DNA of 24,373 nucleotides from Deltaproteobacteria bacterium (GCA_026388445.1 JAPLJU010000243.1:1-24373); one strand, 5' to 3'. Numbered from the stretch's first letter, positions 14,201 through 23,446 are shown. Notes: generated by a model from the letters alone, not told the origin. Numbers and translations are program-made.

Positions 14201-16336
14201 CTAATCGCCGATGTTTCCCGTCGGCCGAAGTCTGATGACGGCATCCGCTACGACAGCATTTTTTTGAAAAACCATGAGCGGATTCACATCGACTTCCTGT
14301 ATCTGATCGTGCAGGTCCATAATCATGGTCGACAGCGAAATCAGGGCTGACACAATAGCCTCTTTATCCGCAGGGGGCCTGCCTCGCATGCCTTCGAGTA
14401 TTTTTCTTCCGCGAATTTCAGAAATCATCTCTTCCGCATCTTCCCTCAAAATCGGGGCAAGCCTGACACTGATATCTTCCAACGCCTCTACCCAGATGCC
14501 CCCCAGACCAAAAATGATTTTATGAAAACAAGGCTCTTCAAAGGAGCATCCGATAATCAACTCCGCAACGGGTTCGGGAAGCATCTCTTCAATGAGAACC
14601 CCTCGGGCGTTTTCTTTTGACCCGATGACCCCGCTGACTTGATCAAAGGTTCTTTCAAGGTCTTTTTCATTTCCGATCCCCGTGAAGATTGCCTTTGCTT
14701 CCGTTTTGTGGATGACTTCAGGAGACATCCCTTTCACAACGACCGGAAATCCCAGCATATCTGCGACCTCACGGGCTTCCCTGAATGTGCGGACGAGCTT
14801 TCCTCTGGGAACGGAAAAGCCATAAAGAGCCAGGATGGCTTTCGAAGAGGATTCTTCCAACCGTCTTTCGCACCTCGCAATGATCTCCAGTGCATGCTTC
14901 CGGGCATTTTTGGGGGGGTCTACATAAGGCAACGCACTTGCCAGGCGCCGGCGATGGCTGCCGATGATGGTCAACGCTCTCGCGGCATCCAGGCAGGAAT
15001 CCACATCATGATAGGTAACGATGCCGCCTTCTCTCATTTCCAGGCTGGGTTGCTTGACCACTTTATCGCCGAGCCAGCAAGCCAGTACCGGCTTTTCAGG
15101 TCTATCCCTGAGACCTTCAAGCATCAGTCTCGGCGCAATCTTCTGCAGATACATGGTGGTCATCAATATGATAATTTGATCGAAATTCTCTTCGCGAGCG
15201 AACCTTCTCATGGCCTCCCTGATAACATCAAACGATCGGAGGGGTCCTTTAATGATATCCAGCGGATTATGAGGCGGCTGAAAATTTGTGATTTCCGTCA
15301 TGTCCTGTTCGAATTTCCGGCTGACCGGCGCAACAGAAAGACCTTTTCCGCGCATTTGATCGGCCATCAGACCAGCCGCACCCCCCGAACAGGAGAATAT
15401 TCCCAGTCGGCCTCCCCTCGCCGGCGGTTGCGAGCGCAAGGCAAGCGCCGTGGTGTTCAGGGCATCCAGACTGTCCACGCGGACGATTCCATGAGCACGG
15501 CAAATGGCGTCAAACGTGTCATCCGATCCCGTGAGAGATCCGGTGTGAGAAGCGGCCGCCCGTTTTCCTGCAGCCGTTCTCCCCACCTTGTAAAGGACGA
15601 CCGCTTTCCCGTTTGAATGGCCCCGATCAACGGCGCGCAGAAATTTCTCGGGGTCCCGTAAAGCCTCGACAAAGCCCGTTACGACGCGCGTGTTGTCATC
15701 CTGGGCGAAAAAATCCATAAAATCGGCTAGTCCCAGATCGGCTTCGTTCCCCGACGACAGAAGATAGGAATAGCCCAAACCCAACCCCATCGCGCGGTCC
15801 CAGATGGATCCAAGCATGGCACCGCTTTGTGAGATCATAGCAACGTCTCCCGGTAAAAGGTCGCCCGGTTCTCTTTCAAGAGTTGCGCACCAGGACAGGA
15901 TGATCGGGGAGAGAAGATTAACAAGCCCGAGACAATTCGGGCCAAGAAGTCGCATTCCGTAACGCCTCGCAATCCGCACCAATTCCTCCTGATCTTTCAC
16001 TCCCTGGGTTCCGGTTTCCGCGTATCCGGAGGTGTTGATGATGGCAAAGGGACACCCCAGCTGCCCCAATTCCTCGAGGGTCGACGGCACCAATGTCTTA
16101 CCCACTACGATCACTGCGACATCGGGAACTTCCGGGATATCCGATATCCGGTGGTAACAGGGGATTCCTTGGACGCTGTCCCGGTTCGGGTTGACGGGGT
16201 ATATCCGGGCTGTGCTTTTGTGGCGGAGCATGAACATGAGGCTCCGTCCGTTGATCAATAGCGGATTGTCTCCCGCCCCTATAATGGTAACTGCCCGCGG
16301 ATAAAAAAGCCTTTGCAAATAATGATCATGTCCCAT
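14201..16336 (-). CDS. Fused acyl-CoA synthetase (ADP-forming), acetate-CoA ligase type
   Basis: This protein of about 711 residues has all ACD domains in one chain. The N-terminal CoA-binding Rossmann domain contains F-Y-P-R-A-V-T-I-I-G-A-G-D and the ligand loop GPNCLGLVN. The succinyl-CoA-synthetase-like domain follows, with M-I-S-Q-S-G-A-M and the phosphorylated histidine in ASHTGSLTGSD (about His264). A C-terminal ATP-grasp domain includes GFPVVVKGMSPEVIHKTEAK and QEVDVNPLMVF. It interconverts acyl-CoA, ADP and phosphate with free acid, CoA and ATP. The ATG at 16336 has GAGAG upstream and gives a standard length; the frame also runs to a TTG at 16375 that overlaps the stop of the 110-residue gene. 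It may activate the substrate of the dehydratase system or conserve energy from its product. Confidence 0.93.
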   Translation of the reverse strand: MGHDHYLQRLFYPRAVTIIGAGDNPLLINGRSLMFMLRHKSTARIYPVNPNRDSVQGIPCYHRISDIPEVPDVAVIVVGKTLVPSTLEELGQLGCPFAIINTSGYAETGTQGVKDQEELVRIARRYGMRLLGPNCLGLVNLLSPIILSWCATLEREPGDLLPGDVAMISQSGAMLGSIWDRAMGLGLGYSYLLSSGNEADLGLADFMDFFAQDDNTRVVTGFVEALRDPEKFLRAVDRGHSNGKAVVLYKVGRTAAGKRAAASHTGSLTGSDDTFDAICRAHGIVRVDSLDALNTTALALRSQPPARGGRLGIFSCSGGAAGLMADQMRGKGLSVAPVSRKFEQDMTEITNFQPPHNPLDIIKGPLRSFDVIREAMRRFAREENFDQIIILMTTMYLQKIAPRLMLEGLRDRPEKPVLACWLGDKVVKQPSLEMREGGIVTYHDVDSCLDAARALTIIGSHRRRLASALPYVDPPKNARKHALEIIARCERRLEESSSKAILALYGFSVPRGKLVRTFREAREVADMLGFPVVVKGMSPEVIHKTEAKAIFTGIGNEKDLERTFDQVSGVIGSKENARGVLIEEMLPEPVAELIIGCSFEEPCFHKIIFGLGGIWVEALEDISVRLAPILREDAEEMISEIRGRKILEGMRGRPPADKEAIVSALISLSTMIMDLHDQIQEVDVNPLMVFQKNAVVADAVIRLRPTGNIGD

Positions 16337-16371
16337 AAGCCATCTCTCGTTGCGATGTCGTTGAAAAAAAG

Positions 16372-16704
16372 TCAAAAATGCATCAATGCCCTCATTTCAA
16401 TACAGTCATAGTGAATCAGATGGAAGGGCTTGCTGTAGTCTTTTTTATTTTCTTCGCCGACTCCCGTCACCATGCGACAATCAAGATGTACCTTGTCATC
16501 GTTCATCGAAAAAGGGCTGGATGCAGAAAAGCCGAGTGCTTTTTCAGCATTGATCAGAATGGATCGTAGGCTCTCGTCAAGACCGACTCGCTGTATCAAA
16601 GGATTGGATATCTGAAATATGGATGTAATAATTCTGTCCCTTGCTGTCAGTTCTTCATTGCGCAAAAATATTTCGATCCCCGCTATGAGTGCAGTTCCAT
16701 CCAA
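16372..16704 (-). CDS. Hypothetical protein (110 aa) coupled to the acyl-CoA synthetase
   Basis: I do not recognise this family. The 110-residue soluble protein has helix-forming stretches (ARDRIITSIFQISNPLIQRV, then G-L-D-E-S-L-R-S-I-L-I-N-A-E-K-A-L-G). A strand-like C-terminal half follows with V-H-L-D-C-R-M-V-T-G-V-G, K-D-Y-S-K-P-F-H-L-I-H-Y-D and a single pair of cysteines. It ends 35 bases before the synthetase ATG at 16336, or overlaps it if the TTG at 16375 is used, so the two are likely co-transcribed. No strong ribosome binding site is seen before the ATG at 16704. It could be a small accessory or ligand-binding protein. Confidence 0.5.
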   Translation of the reverse strand: MDGTALIAGIEIFLRNEELTARDRIITSIFQISNPLIQRVGLDESLRSILINAEKALGFSASSPFSMNDDKVHLDCRMVTGVGEENKKDYSKPFHLIHYDCIEMRALMHF

Positions 16705-17309
16705 TGTATTGGATAGCCCCTAGCACAATTGATGTTATTCCGTCAACCTATGGGCAGAATGATCATGCGAAAGTACACATGAAGGATACGGAGAAAAAGA
16801 ACTTCAAAATAACTGATGGATAGAGAATATGAATGAGAACAAGACACGGGACTATTCGTTTTGGCCGAGACCTACCCATATGGAAGAACATTGATCGGCT
16901 TCAGCTCACTATGGAATAATATCTAGAGACGAGGATGACAGGTAGAAATCAGGTATCCAAGTTGAATATATAACCCTCGCAAGGTACAAGAGGAGAATAT
17001 GTGGGCAAAAGGGGATTTTGGTGCAGCGCCTTCATTATTGTGCTACACGTAAATCAATTTTCTGTAAGTAAATATCAGGCCGAATTCTAAAGGTTTTAGC
17101 AATTTAATCATTCAGGATTCAATTTACCGAAGCTCGATCTGATGGTTTAATAACCGCAGATACCCCATGGGTTGCTGCGGGATTATTCAGTCCGGACAGC
17201 ATTTGGAATCTCATCTTGACATGGGTGTCTACTGTTAGGGGAATGCCTTCCCGCGTGATGTTCATCGTCATACAAGCTGCAAACTATTCTAATAATGAGG
17301 TATTCGAGA
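16705..17309. other. Gene-free divergent promoter region
   Basis: About 600 bases separate the minus-strand synthetase operon from the plus-strand transporter. Open frames are short and lack ribosome binding sites. The stretch is AT-rich and must hold promoters for both sides, but I see no convincing -35/-10 or -24/-12 pair. TTGACA at 17217 lacks a well-placed -10. No tRNA, riboswitch or strong hairpin was found. Confidence 0.3.
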
Positions 17310-18707
17310 ATGTCGAAAAAGCAGATTATCGGATCGTGTTTGGGGGTCATCTTGGGCATTACGATAGCGTTTATCACGCCCCCCGAGGGTTTAACCCCGC
17401 AGGCCATGCACGGGCTGGGCATCCTTCTTTGGGCTGTTACGTGCTGGGTATTCGAGGTGGCTCCGGATTATGTCATTGCAATCGCGATGTGCACATTATG
17501 GGTACTATTTCAATGTGTTCAGTTCAAAACGGCTTTTGCGACGTTTTCTGATACGACATGGTGGCTTCTTATTGGCGCGATGGGCATGGGGGTGGCCGTA
17601 TCGAAAAGTGGTCTGCTCAAACGGATTTCTCTGCGGGTCATGCAGATTTTCCCGACCACCTTCAACGGCCAGGTCCTGGCCCTCATTAGTGCCGGAACCA
17701 TGATTGCCCCCTTGATTCCAAGCATGACGGCCAAGGCAGCCATCGCGGCTCCTATCAGCATGGGTATCAGCGACGCCATGGGTTATCAACGAAAGGGCCG
17801 CGGAGCAGCCGGGTTATACGGAGCCATGTATCTTGGCTTCGTATTGACGGGCCCCATGTTTGTCAGCGCGTCTTTTATCGGTTACATGATGCGGGGCCTT
17901 TTGCCCCAGAATATCCAGGACCAGTTCAATTGGACCATGTGGTTCACGGCAAGCATTGCCTGGTCAGCGGTTGTGTTGGTTCTCACTTATATAGCCATCA
18001 TTTTCTTATATACGCCCAAGGAGAAAGATTCTCTTCTCCCGGATCACGCAGCCAAGTTATTGGTGGCCCTCGGCCCGATGCAACGCAATGAAAAAATCAC
18101 CGCCATAGTCCTGATGGCGGCCCTCCTCTGCTGGATGACCGAACGGCTTCACGGCATCAATGCCACCGTCATCGCCCTGGTGGGTCTTGTCGTTCTGCTG
18201 GCATGCAGGGTTTTTGACCGGCAGGATTTCCGGTCGGGAATCGGATGGGACAATATGATTTTTATCGGCATGATCATCAACTTGGGGAGTGTTCTGCCTG
18301 CATTGAAAATCGACAAATGGATTGCCCAGACGGCCGGCCCCATGATTGAGCCGATGATCTCAAATATTTATCTCTTCATCGTCGTCTTGAGTTTCGCGAT
18401 CTATGCAATCCGGTTTGTACTGGTATCCTTTACGGCCACCACGGCGATATTTACGGTTATGCTCGTTCCCTTTGCCCTGCAGGCAGGCATTAATCCCTGG
18501 GTCACGGGATTTATCGTCTACGCGTCAACGAATATCTGGTTCATCTTTTACCAGAACTCCACTTTCCTTACCTGTTACTACGCCGTCGAGGGGGAGATGG
18601 TGACCCACAGACAGATGGTGCCCCTGTCTTTTGCATACTGTGCGATATCCATTGTTGCCTTTCTGCTGAGTGTTCCCCTGTGGCAATACCTGGGCCTGGT
18701 ACCGTAA
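17310..18707 (+). CDS. DASS/SLC13-type anion transporter (carboxylate symporter or exchanger)
   Basis: This 465-residue protein has about twelve hydrophobic segments. The chosen ATG at 17310 follows GAGG at normal spacing, five codons inside a longer frame. It has the divalent-anion:Na+ symporter pattern: F-I-T-P-P-E-G-L at the start, D-T-T-W-W-L-L-I-G-A-M-G-M-G in the first half, then P-L-I-P-S-M-T-A-K-A-A-I-A-A-P as a substrate and sodium site. The second half repeats it with G-W-D-N-M-I-F-I-G and S-F-T-A-T-T-A-I-F. Family members move succinate, malate, citrate or oxoglutarate. Importing or exporting a C4-C6 organic acid would fit the neighbouring CoA-ester genes, but the substrate is not determined. 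It appears to be a single-gene transcript. Confidence 0.88.
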   Translation: MSKKQIIGSCLGVILGITIAFITPPEGLTPQAMHGLGILLWAVTCWVFEVAPDYVIAIAMCTLWVLFQCVQFKTAFATFSDTTWWLLIGAMGMGVAVSKSGLLKRISLRVMQIFPTTFNGQVLALISAGTMIAPLIPSMTAKAAIAAPISMGISDAMGYQRKGRGAAGLYGAMYLGFVLTGPMFVSASFIGYMMRGLLPQNIQDQFNWTMWFTASIAWSAVVLVLTYIAIIFLYTPKEKDSLLPDHAAKLLVALGPMQRNEKITAIVLMAALLCWMTERLHGINATVIALVGLVVLLACRVFDRQDFRSGIGWDNMIFIGMIINLGSVLPALKIDKWIAQTAGPMIEPMISNIYLFIVVLSFAIYAIRFVLVSFTATTAIFTVMLVPFALQAGINPWVTGFIVYASTNIWFIFYQNSTFLTCYYAVEGEMVTHRQMVPLSFAYCAISIVAFLLSVPLWQYLGLVP

Positions 18708-18813
18708 TTAATACAAAAAGGGAGGAGGGAAAACAGGGTCGACTGGCTCTGACTTTTGCATTTATGAGAAGTATCGATTGCATATCTCTATCCATTGTAA
18801 AAATCCATCTCAA

Positions 18814-19731
18814 CTATTTCAGGACGAAGTCTTCATTTCGACAGATGCCGACGAGAGGTCTTTCCTCTGTTTTCACTGACCATTCGCCTTCATTCAGCCA
18901 CTGCCTGATCTTCTCGATGACGGCTTGTGGGTTTCTGACCCACTGAAAATGGCCCAGATCTTTGTCCGGCAGGTGGAGATGGGTTACGCGGCACCGTTTC
19001 AGCTTGGTGCAGAGGTTCGCGACGGCCCATTCGGGTGCAAGAAGATCCACCTCGAAGGAAATGGAAAGAACGGGAAGTTCAAGCTCCCCGAGGAGCCTCT
19101 CGAAATCGACAGGACTCCCGGTGGGTTCGTAGCGGCCGGTGCGTCCCGTGTGCGCCCAATCGCAGATGACGCCACGCGCCTCCGTGCCACCGAAGCCGAT
19201 CCTCCTCCCCGGGAAATATCCCAGGACCCGAGCGATGATATAAGCCAGTTGAGTCCCCGCCAGAACGCCCAGGTTCAAGGGGAAGTCCCACCCCCTAAAG
19301 TAGACGGAGGGTGTTGCAACAAGGATGAGGCCGGAGCATGCTCCAGGGTTTGCAGCCAAATAGAGCGTGCTCAGCTGACCGCCCAGGCTGTGGCCGAAGA
19401 GGTAGAGGGGTGCCCCGGGGAAGAGCGTCTTCACCTTTTCCACTATGGCGGGCCAGTCAAAAGTCACCATCTCGTGATATCCGAAAGAAACCTCCCTGGA
19501 GACACGAACAGAACTCAATCCATTACCACGCAGATCGGCCGTGACGAGATGCCATCCCTCTTTCAGAACAGGCGAGACAAGGGGTTCATAGAATTTCGCA
19601 GGCACACCCATGGCGGGCATGCAGATCAGGACGGGCGAAGCGGAAGAAAAATCTCCGGCGAAAACCGTTATTCTCGATGTAACGCCGTCCTTCCCTTCGA
19701 TTCCAACTTCTTCCCTGCGACTGTCCATCAT
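18814..19731 (-). CDS. Alpha/beta hydrolase
   Basis: This 305-residue protein carries the alpha/beta hydrolase core. The nucleophile elbow GHSLGGQ is at 113-119 with Ser115; Asp229 in S-F-E-V-D and His261 in D-L-G-H-F are well placed as the rest of the triad. The oxyanion-hole region is near P-A-M-G-V at 39-43, and D-L-R-G-N-G follows as usual. There is no signal peptide, so it acts in the cytoplasm on an ester or thioester. The start is ambiguous by one codon because of M-M; AAAGGGC lies upstream. It is divergent from the thioesterase gene at 19892, sharing a 160-base promoter region. The substrate is unknown. Confidence 0.85.
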   Translation of the reverse strand: MMDSRREEVGIEGKDGVTSRITVFAGDFSSASPVLICMPAMGVPAKFYEPLVSPVLKEGWHLVTADLRGNGLSSVRVSREVSFGYHEMVTFDWPAIVEKVKTLFPGAPLYLFGHSLGGQLSTLYLAANPGACSGLILVATPSVYFRGWDFPLNLGVLAGTQLAYIIARVLGYFPGRRIGFGGTEARGVICDWAHTGRTGRYEPTGSPVDFERLLGELELPVLSISFEVDLLAPEWAVANLCTKLKRCRVTHLHLPDKDLGHFQWVRNPQAVIEKIRQWLNEGEWSVKTEERPLVGICRNEDFVLK

Positions 19732-19891
19732 ATACTTTGCCCTTTATTTTTCCCCGTGTGCTTTTGACAGAAATGATCCCTGAAAGCAATGAGAAAAGAT
19801 GCGCTGAGGGGAAGGTTTTATCTTTACACCCAGACACCGCTGACCTATACTTCCCCGCGGTTGTTTAATCGGAATATCAGGAGGGGGTCCA

Positions 19892-20320
19892 ATGACACAT
19901 TCGTGGGGAGATTCGAATGCCATAAAGAAACACGTGAACGAGTCGCCCTTCTACAAAACCATCTCCATGAAAATGATCTCAACGGGCAAGGAAGGGTCTG
20001 TCGTCAGGGTGAAATCGGGGCAGAGGCACAAGAACCTCTGGGGAACGGTCCATGGAGGGGTCATGGCATCCCTGACGGATTCCGCCTGTGGCATCTCTGT
20101 GCTGCCGTCTCTGGCAGTCGGGGAGACGATCGTCACGACTTCCCTGCAGATGCACTATTTCGCACCGGCGGACGTCGGTGAGCTCACGGCCTACGGCACG
20201 ATGATCCACCGCGGCAGGCGCCTGGCCCACGCGGAGGCCAGAATCTTCGACGAAAGAAAGAAGCTGATCGCCAAGGGCACGGCGTCCTTCATCATCGTGA
20301 GAAAAGAAAAGGCTTATTGA
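19892..20320 (+). CDS. PaaI-type hotdog-fold acyl-CoA thioesterase
   Basis: This 142-residue protein has the single hotdog domain of PaaI/YdiI-like thioesterases. The signature N-L-W-G-T-V-H-G-G-V-M-A-S-L-T-D-S occupies about residues 48-64, with His54-Gly-Gly and Asp63 as the likely catalytic elements. The strand T-S-L-Q-M-H-Y-F-A-P-A follows, and the domain ends K-G-T-A-S-F-I-I. It should hydrolyse acyl-CoA thioesters to free CoA and acid, perhaps clearing dead-end aromatic or hydroxylated CoA esters. The ribosome binding site AGGAGGGGG is strong. The next gene follows within 25 bases, so the two are likely co-transcribed. Confidence 0.88.
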   Translation: MTHSWGDSNAIKKHVNESPFYKTISMKMISTGKEGSVVRVKSGQRHKNLWGTVHGGVMASLTDSACGISVLPSLAVGETIVTTSLQMHYFAPADVGELTAYGTMIHRGRRLAHAEARIFDERKKLIAKGTASFIIVRKEKAY

Positions 20321-20343
20321 TTTTACAGAGGCTGGCACCGTTG

Positions 20344-21309
20344 ATGGAAGAAATATCCCGGAATCTTTTCATGATCACCGTTCCCATGCCGTTCCGTCTG
20401 AAGCATGTGCACGTCTTTGCCCTCACCCATGACGATCGGATCACGCTTTTCGACACGGGACTCAACACGCCGGAGACCGTCTCGATCCTCGAGGAATCGC
20501 TGAGGGCCATCCGAAAGACCGTCCGGGACATCAAACGGATCTTCATCACCCACCACCATATTGATCACTGCGGAATGGCCGGCCGCATCAAGGCGATCTC
20601 GGGCGCAAAAATTCACGTGTCGGATGTCGGCCGGGAAGTCCTTTCGGTGCGAACCGACGAGGCAGAACTCGTTCGCCTTGTGAGGGACTTCTGCCTCCTG
20701 CACGGTCTTCCCGAAAGCATAACGAATTTCGTCATCAACCTGTTTCTGGCTTTCAAAACCGCCGCAAGCCCATTCGAAACCGACCGATGTTTCCAGGCCG
20801 ATTCCCGGCATGTCGCCGGTGAGACGGAATTTCAGGCCATCGCCACCCCTGGGCACACACGCGACCATGTATCCTATTACTTCCCGAAAGAAGGCATCCT
20901 CCTCTCGGGTGACCATGTCCTTCCGGAGATCACCCCCAATCTCAGTCCCGATCTCTTTGCCCCGGATTTTCGACCCCTCCGGAGCTTCCTGGACTCGCTG
21001 ACACGGATCGAAACCCTCCCCGTCCAAAAAGTCTATCCGGCACACGGAGATCCCTTCTCGAACCTGGCCGAAAGAATCGAGGAGATGAAATCGCATCATG
21101 TGATCAGGAAGGGACTGGCTTTAGAATCCGTCACTCGGGGATCCCGGACAACCTTCGAGGTATCCAGGGATATATTTGGTGATGACCTGCCTGAATTTGA
21201 CAGGTTTCTCGCGCTCAATGAAACTTACGTTCACCTGGTCGAGCTGGTGCACGAAGGGGCTGTCAAGGAACAAAGGAACAAGAATCACATCCTGTACGAC
21301 ACGATATGA
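20344..21309 (+). CDS. Metallo-beta-lactamase-fold hydrolase
   Basis: The product of about 321 residues has the MBL metal motifs: the first cluster THHHIDHCG near residue 70, then a later histidine in A-T-P-G-H-T-R-D-H, G-D-H-V-L-P and a C-terminal A-H-G-D. This fits a two-metal hydrolase of the glyoxalase II/lactonase-like group, which cleaves thioesters, lactones or related bonds. Start choice is uncertain. The ATG at 20344 gives a normal N-terminus, a TTG at 20341 has slightly better spacing from GAGG, and the frame reaches a TTG at 20317 overlapping the thioesterase stop. It is co-directional with the thioesterase and convergent with the DUF6599 gene, 30 bases away. Confidence 0.87.
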   Translation: MEEISRNLFMITVPMPFRLKHVHVFALTHDDRITLFDTGLNTPETVSILEESLRAIRKTVRDIKRIFITHHHIDHCGMAGRIKAISGAKIHVSDVGREVLSVRTDEAELVRLVRDFCLLHGLPESITNFVINLFLAFKTAASPFETDRCFQADSRHVAGETEFQAIATPGHTRDHVSYYFPKEGILLSGDHVLPEITPNLSPDLFAPDFRPLRSFLDSLTRIETLPVQKVYPAHGDPFSNLAERIEEMKSHHVIRKGLALESVTRGSRTTFEVSRDIFGDDLPEFDRFLALNETYVHLVELVHEGAVKEQRNKNHILYDTI

Positions 21310-21339
21310 CCGCGAGATAAGAGCGGTTGGCTCTTGATG

Positions 21340-22257
21340 CTATTGGCTGACCCTTCGCCCTGACATCTCCCCCACGATTTTTTTCGCTGCGGAGATCTTC
21401 TGCGCTCTGACAGCACCCATGAGATAGCGGCCGGACTGTTCGACAAATACCCTCCCGTAAAGGGGATCGACCGCCTGCATGGAGATCCGTCCCCCCGTTT
21501 CGGTTGCTTGCACATCCTTTCCCGACCCCTTCAAGTAAGCGTGGTATTGGTCAAAGGCCCTTCGGGCAGCTTCCTTCGAATCCTCGGGGACCAGGAAGAC
21601 CTGCATTTTTTCGCCCTCAAGATTGGCGTCGGCGACGAGACCACGACGCAAGAAGGCGTACCCGAGGAGACTCCTGGCGATATACCGCACCGTCCCGGGC
21701 AATACGCCCGGCACATGAAGTATTTCGACCTCCCCCGGACGGCCCGCACCAGGGGGGAGATTCTTCGAGATGGCACGACCGCATGCGAGGAATACGTCTT
21801 TTTCTATGCTCGTCACCCCGGAGGCCTGCAGCCGGATAAAATATCTGTCCTGGTAGAACATGAGTTGCGACGATGACAGAAACCCCTCGGCACCGATCTG
21901 AGACGCCGCGGCATCCGGCTTGCGGTAATTCGAGTAAATGCCGAAGGCATCAAGGAGCGAGGCCATCCTGTAGACATCCGCCGCGATTGCTGTGTCAGGG
22001 TTCCCCTTCTGCACATACCGCGCCGTGGCGAGGACCTCGAAGCCGTAAGGAAAGTAAAGCTCCGCTTCACCATTGATGTAATCGAAAAGTGTTTCCCTGT
22101 CGTAGAGGACAACCTTGTCCTCCAGGAGCCAGCCTTTCGGACACTCGGGGATGGGCAACATTTTTTGAATGGAGTTGTCCGAAGCGTTGACCGGGATGGC
22201 CAGACACAGCGTCAGCACGGAAAGGACGATTGAAAAAATCACAGAGGAGCGATTCAC
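21340..22257 (-). CDS. Exported DUF6599 family protein
   Basis: This 305-residue protein starts with a Sec signal peptide: a short polar N-terminus, hydrophobic core VIFSIVLSVLTLCLAIP and a likely cut after V-N-A near residue 25. The mature part has the family hallmark L-F-D-Y-I-N-G-E-A-E-L-Y-F-P-Y-G-F near residue 57, followed by A-D-V-Y-R-M and a later Y-G-R-V-F-V. It is therefore periplasmic or surface-associated. The function of DUF6599 is not known. The gene follows the Tat-exported aldo/keto reductase by 40 bases on the same strand, so both products are predicted outside the cytoplasm and are probably co-expressed. Confidence 0.82.
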   Translation of the reverse strand: MNRSSVIFSIVLSVLTLCLAIPVNASDNSIQKMLPIPECPKGWLLEDKVVLYDRETLFDYINGEAELYFPYGFEVLATARYVQKGNPDTAIAADVYRMASLLDAFGIYSNYRKPDAAASQIGAEGFLSSSQLMFYQDRYFIRLQASGVTSIEKDVFLACGRAISKNLPPGAGRPGEVEILHVPGVLPGTVRYIARSLLGYAFLRRGLVADANLEGEKMQVFLVPEDSKEAARRAFDQYHAYLKGSGKDVQATETGGRISMQAVDPLYGRVFVEQSGRYLMGAVRAQKISAAKKIVGEMSGRRVSQ

Positions 22258-22297
22258 GGATACCTCCAGCTCCGGATGACGGCAGTAGGCGACATTT

Positions 22298-23446
22298 CTA
22301 AACCAAATATTTTCTCGCCCGCTGCATCTTCAGTCGTATATCAAGCCCATTGACACATCGGGCCAGGCAATCCCCGCAGTCAAGACAGGAGGACGCGGAA
22401 CGGGTTGAAGGAATTTTCCTGTAGGTGGACCGGGCAAGTTCGAGACTTCCGTATGCCTCCACGTACATCAGGCAGCGGTTGATGGTGCTGATTTCAACGC
22501 CCACCGGACAGGATGGTTCGCATTTTCCGCAGAGATGACAGTAGTAGGGTTGAATGGCGGCGCCGTAGCCTTTCAGGATCAGACCGTCGACATATTTGAA
22601 ACGCATCCCCATGACCGCTATGTCTTCCCTGAACTCTTCGGTATCTCGCATGCCGGGTATGGCCGCGGTGACATTCCTGTCCTTAAGCACCCATTTGAGG
22701 GCTGCCTGGTGAGGGCTGATCGGCCCGAGCGCATCCGTTTTGTACCCCCCCGCCTGGGTCTTCATCGCAACGATGCCGATCTTCGCCTGTGCAGCCCTGG
22801 CGATCGCCTCCTTCACATCGGCGTCGCTCTTGAAATTGTAAGCCACGAGGGCCGTGTCGAAGAACCGCTCAGGATCATCCACAAGGGCATTGAGAACCTC
22901 CGCCTGGTTCGTGTGCGTGGTTACACCGAAGAAGCGGACCTTTCCCTGCTCTTTCAGCCTGACGAGGGCCTCCCGGGTCTCCGGACTGAACACACGGTCC
23001 CTTCCGTCGAGGCCGTGGAGCTGGATAACATCGATATGATCGGTCCCCAGCGCCTGGAGACTTTCCTCGACATTCCTGAACATGGCCTCTTTCTTCCTCG
23101 ATGAGGATCTGATCTTTGTCGCAACATAAACCTTGTTGCGCCTGCCCTTCAGGGCTTTGCCGACGATCTCTTCGTTCCGGCCGCTCATGTACGACCGGGC
23201 CGTATCGACATAGTTGACGCCATGATCAAAGGCCATCGCGATCACCTCCGGCTCGGGTGTCAGCATGGCCCCGAAGCTCACAACGGTGATCTTCAGTCCC
23301 GTTCGTCCCAGGGTGCGGTAAACAGGCTTTGGAAAAACGAAGGGTTCCGTATCCGAAAATCGCGCCGCGCCAGCGATCCCCTCCCATCCAAGCAGTGCCG
23401 ATGTAGACCCTATCATCCCCAGCCTCAAAAAATCGCGCCTGTTCAT
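22298..23446 (-). CDS. Tat-exported aldo/keto reductase with two [4Fe-4S] motifs
   Basis: This 382-residue protein begins MNRRDFLRLG, a twin-arginine motif, followed by a hydrophobic stretch and A-G-A-A as a possible cut site. The aldo/keto reductase barrel has the full tetrad: Asp81, Tyr86, Lys111 and His144. The C-terminal domain carries two ferredoxin-type motifs, Cys303/306/309/313 (C-x2-C-x2-C-x3-C-P) and Cys354/357/360/364. Fe-S aldo/keto reductases are common in anaerobes; their substrates are mostly unknown. Export by Tat is expected for a cofactor-loaded Fe-S enzyme, yet a barrel using NADPH would lack its cofactor in the periplasm, so it may use another electron carrier. It heads a two-gene unit with the DUF6599 gene. 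Confidence 0.9.
   Translation of the reverse strand: MNRRDFLRLGMIGSTSALLGWEGIAGAARFSDTEPFVFPKPVYRTLGRTGLKITVVSFGAMLTPEPEVIAMAFDHGVNYVDTARSYMSGRNEEIVGKALKGRRNKVYVATKIRSSSRKKEAMFRNVEESLQALGTDHIDVIQLHGLDGRDRVFSPETREALVRLKEQGKVRFFGVTTHTNQAEVLNALVDDPERFFDTALVAYNFKSDADVKEAIARAAQAKIGIVAMKTQAGGYKTDALGPISPHQAALKWVLKDRNVTAAIPGMRDTEEFREDIAVMGMRFKYVDGLILKGYGAAIQPYYCHLCGKCEPSCPVGVEISTINRCLMYVEAYGSLELARSTYRKIPSTRSASSCLDCGDCLARCVNGLDIRLKMQRARKYLV

Noticed and set aside
14639..15616. 325-residue plus-strand frame
   Set aside because: Antisense shadow of the acyl-CoA synthetase gene.
18925..19767. 280-residue plus-strand frame
   Set aside because: Antisense to the alpha/beta hydrolase, which has a full catalytic triad.
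20323..21099. 258-residue minus-strand frame
   Set aside because: Antisense to the MBL-fold hydrolase; no motifs.
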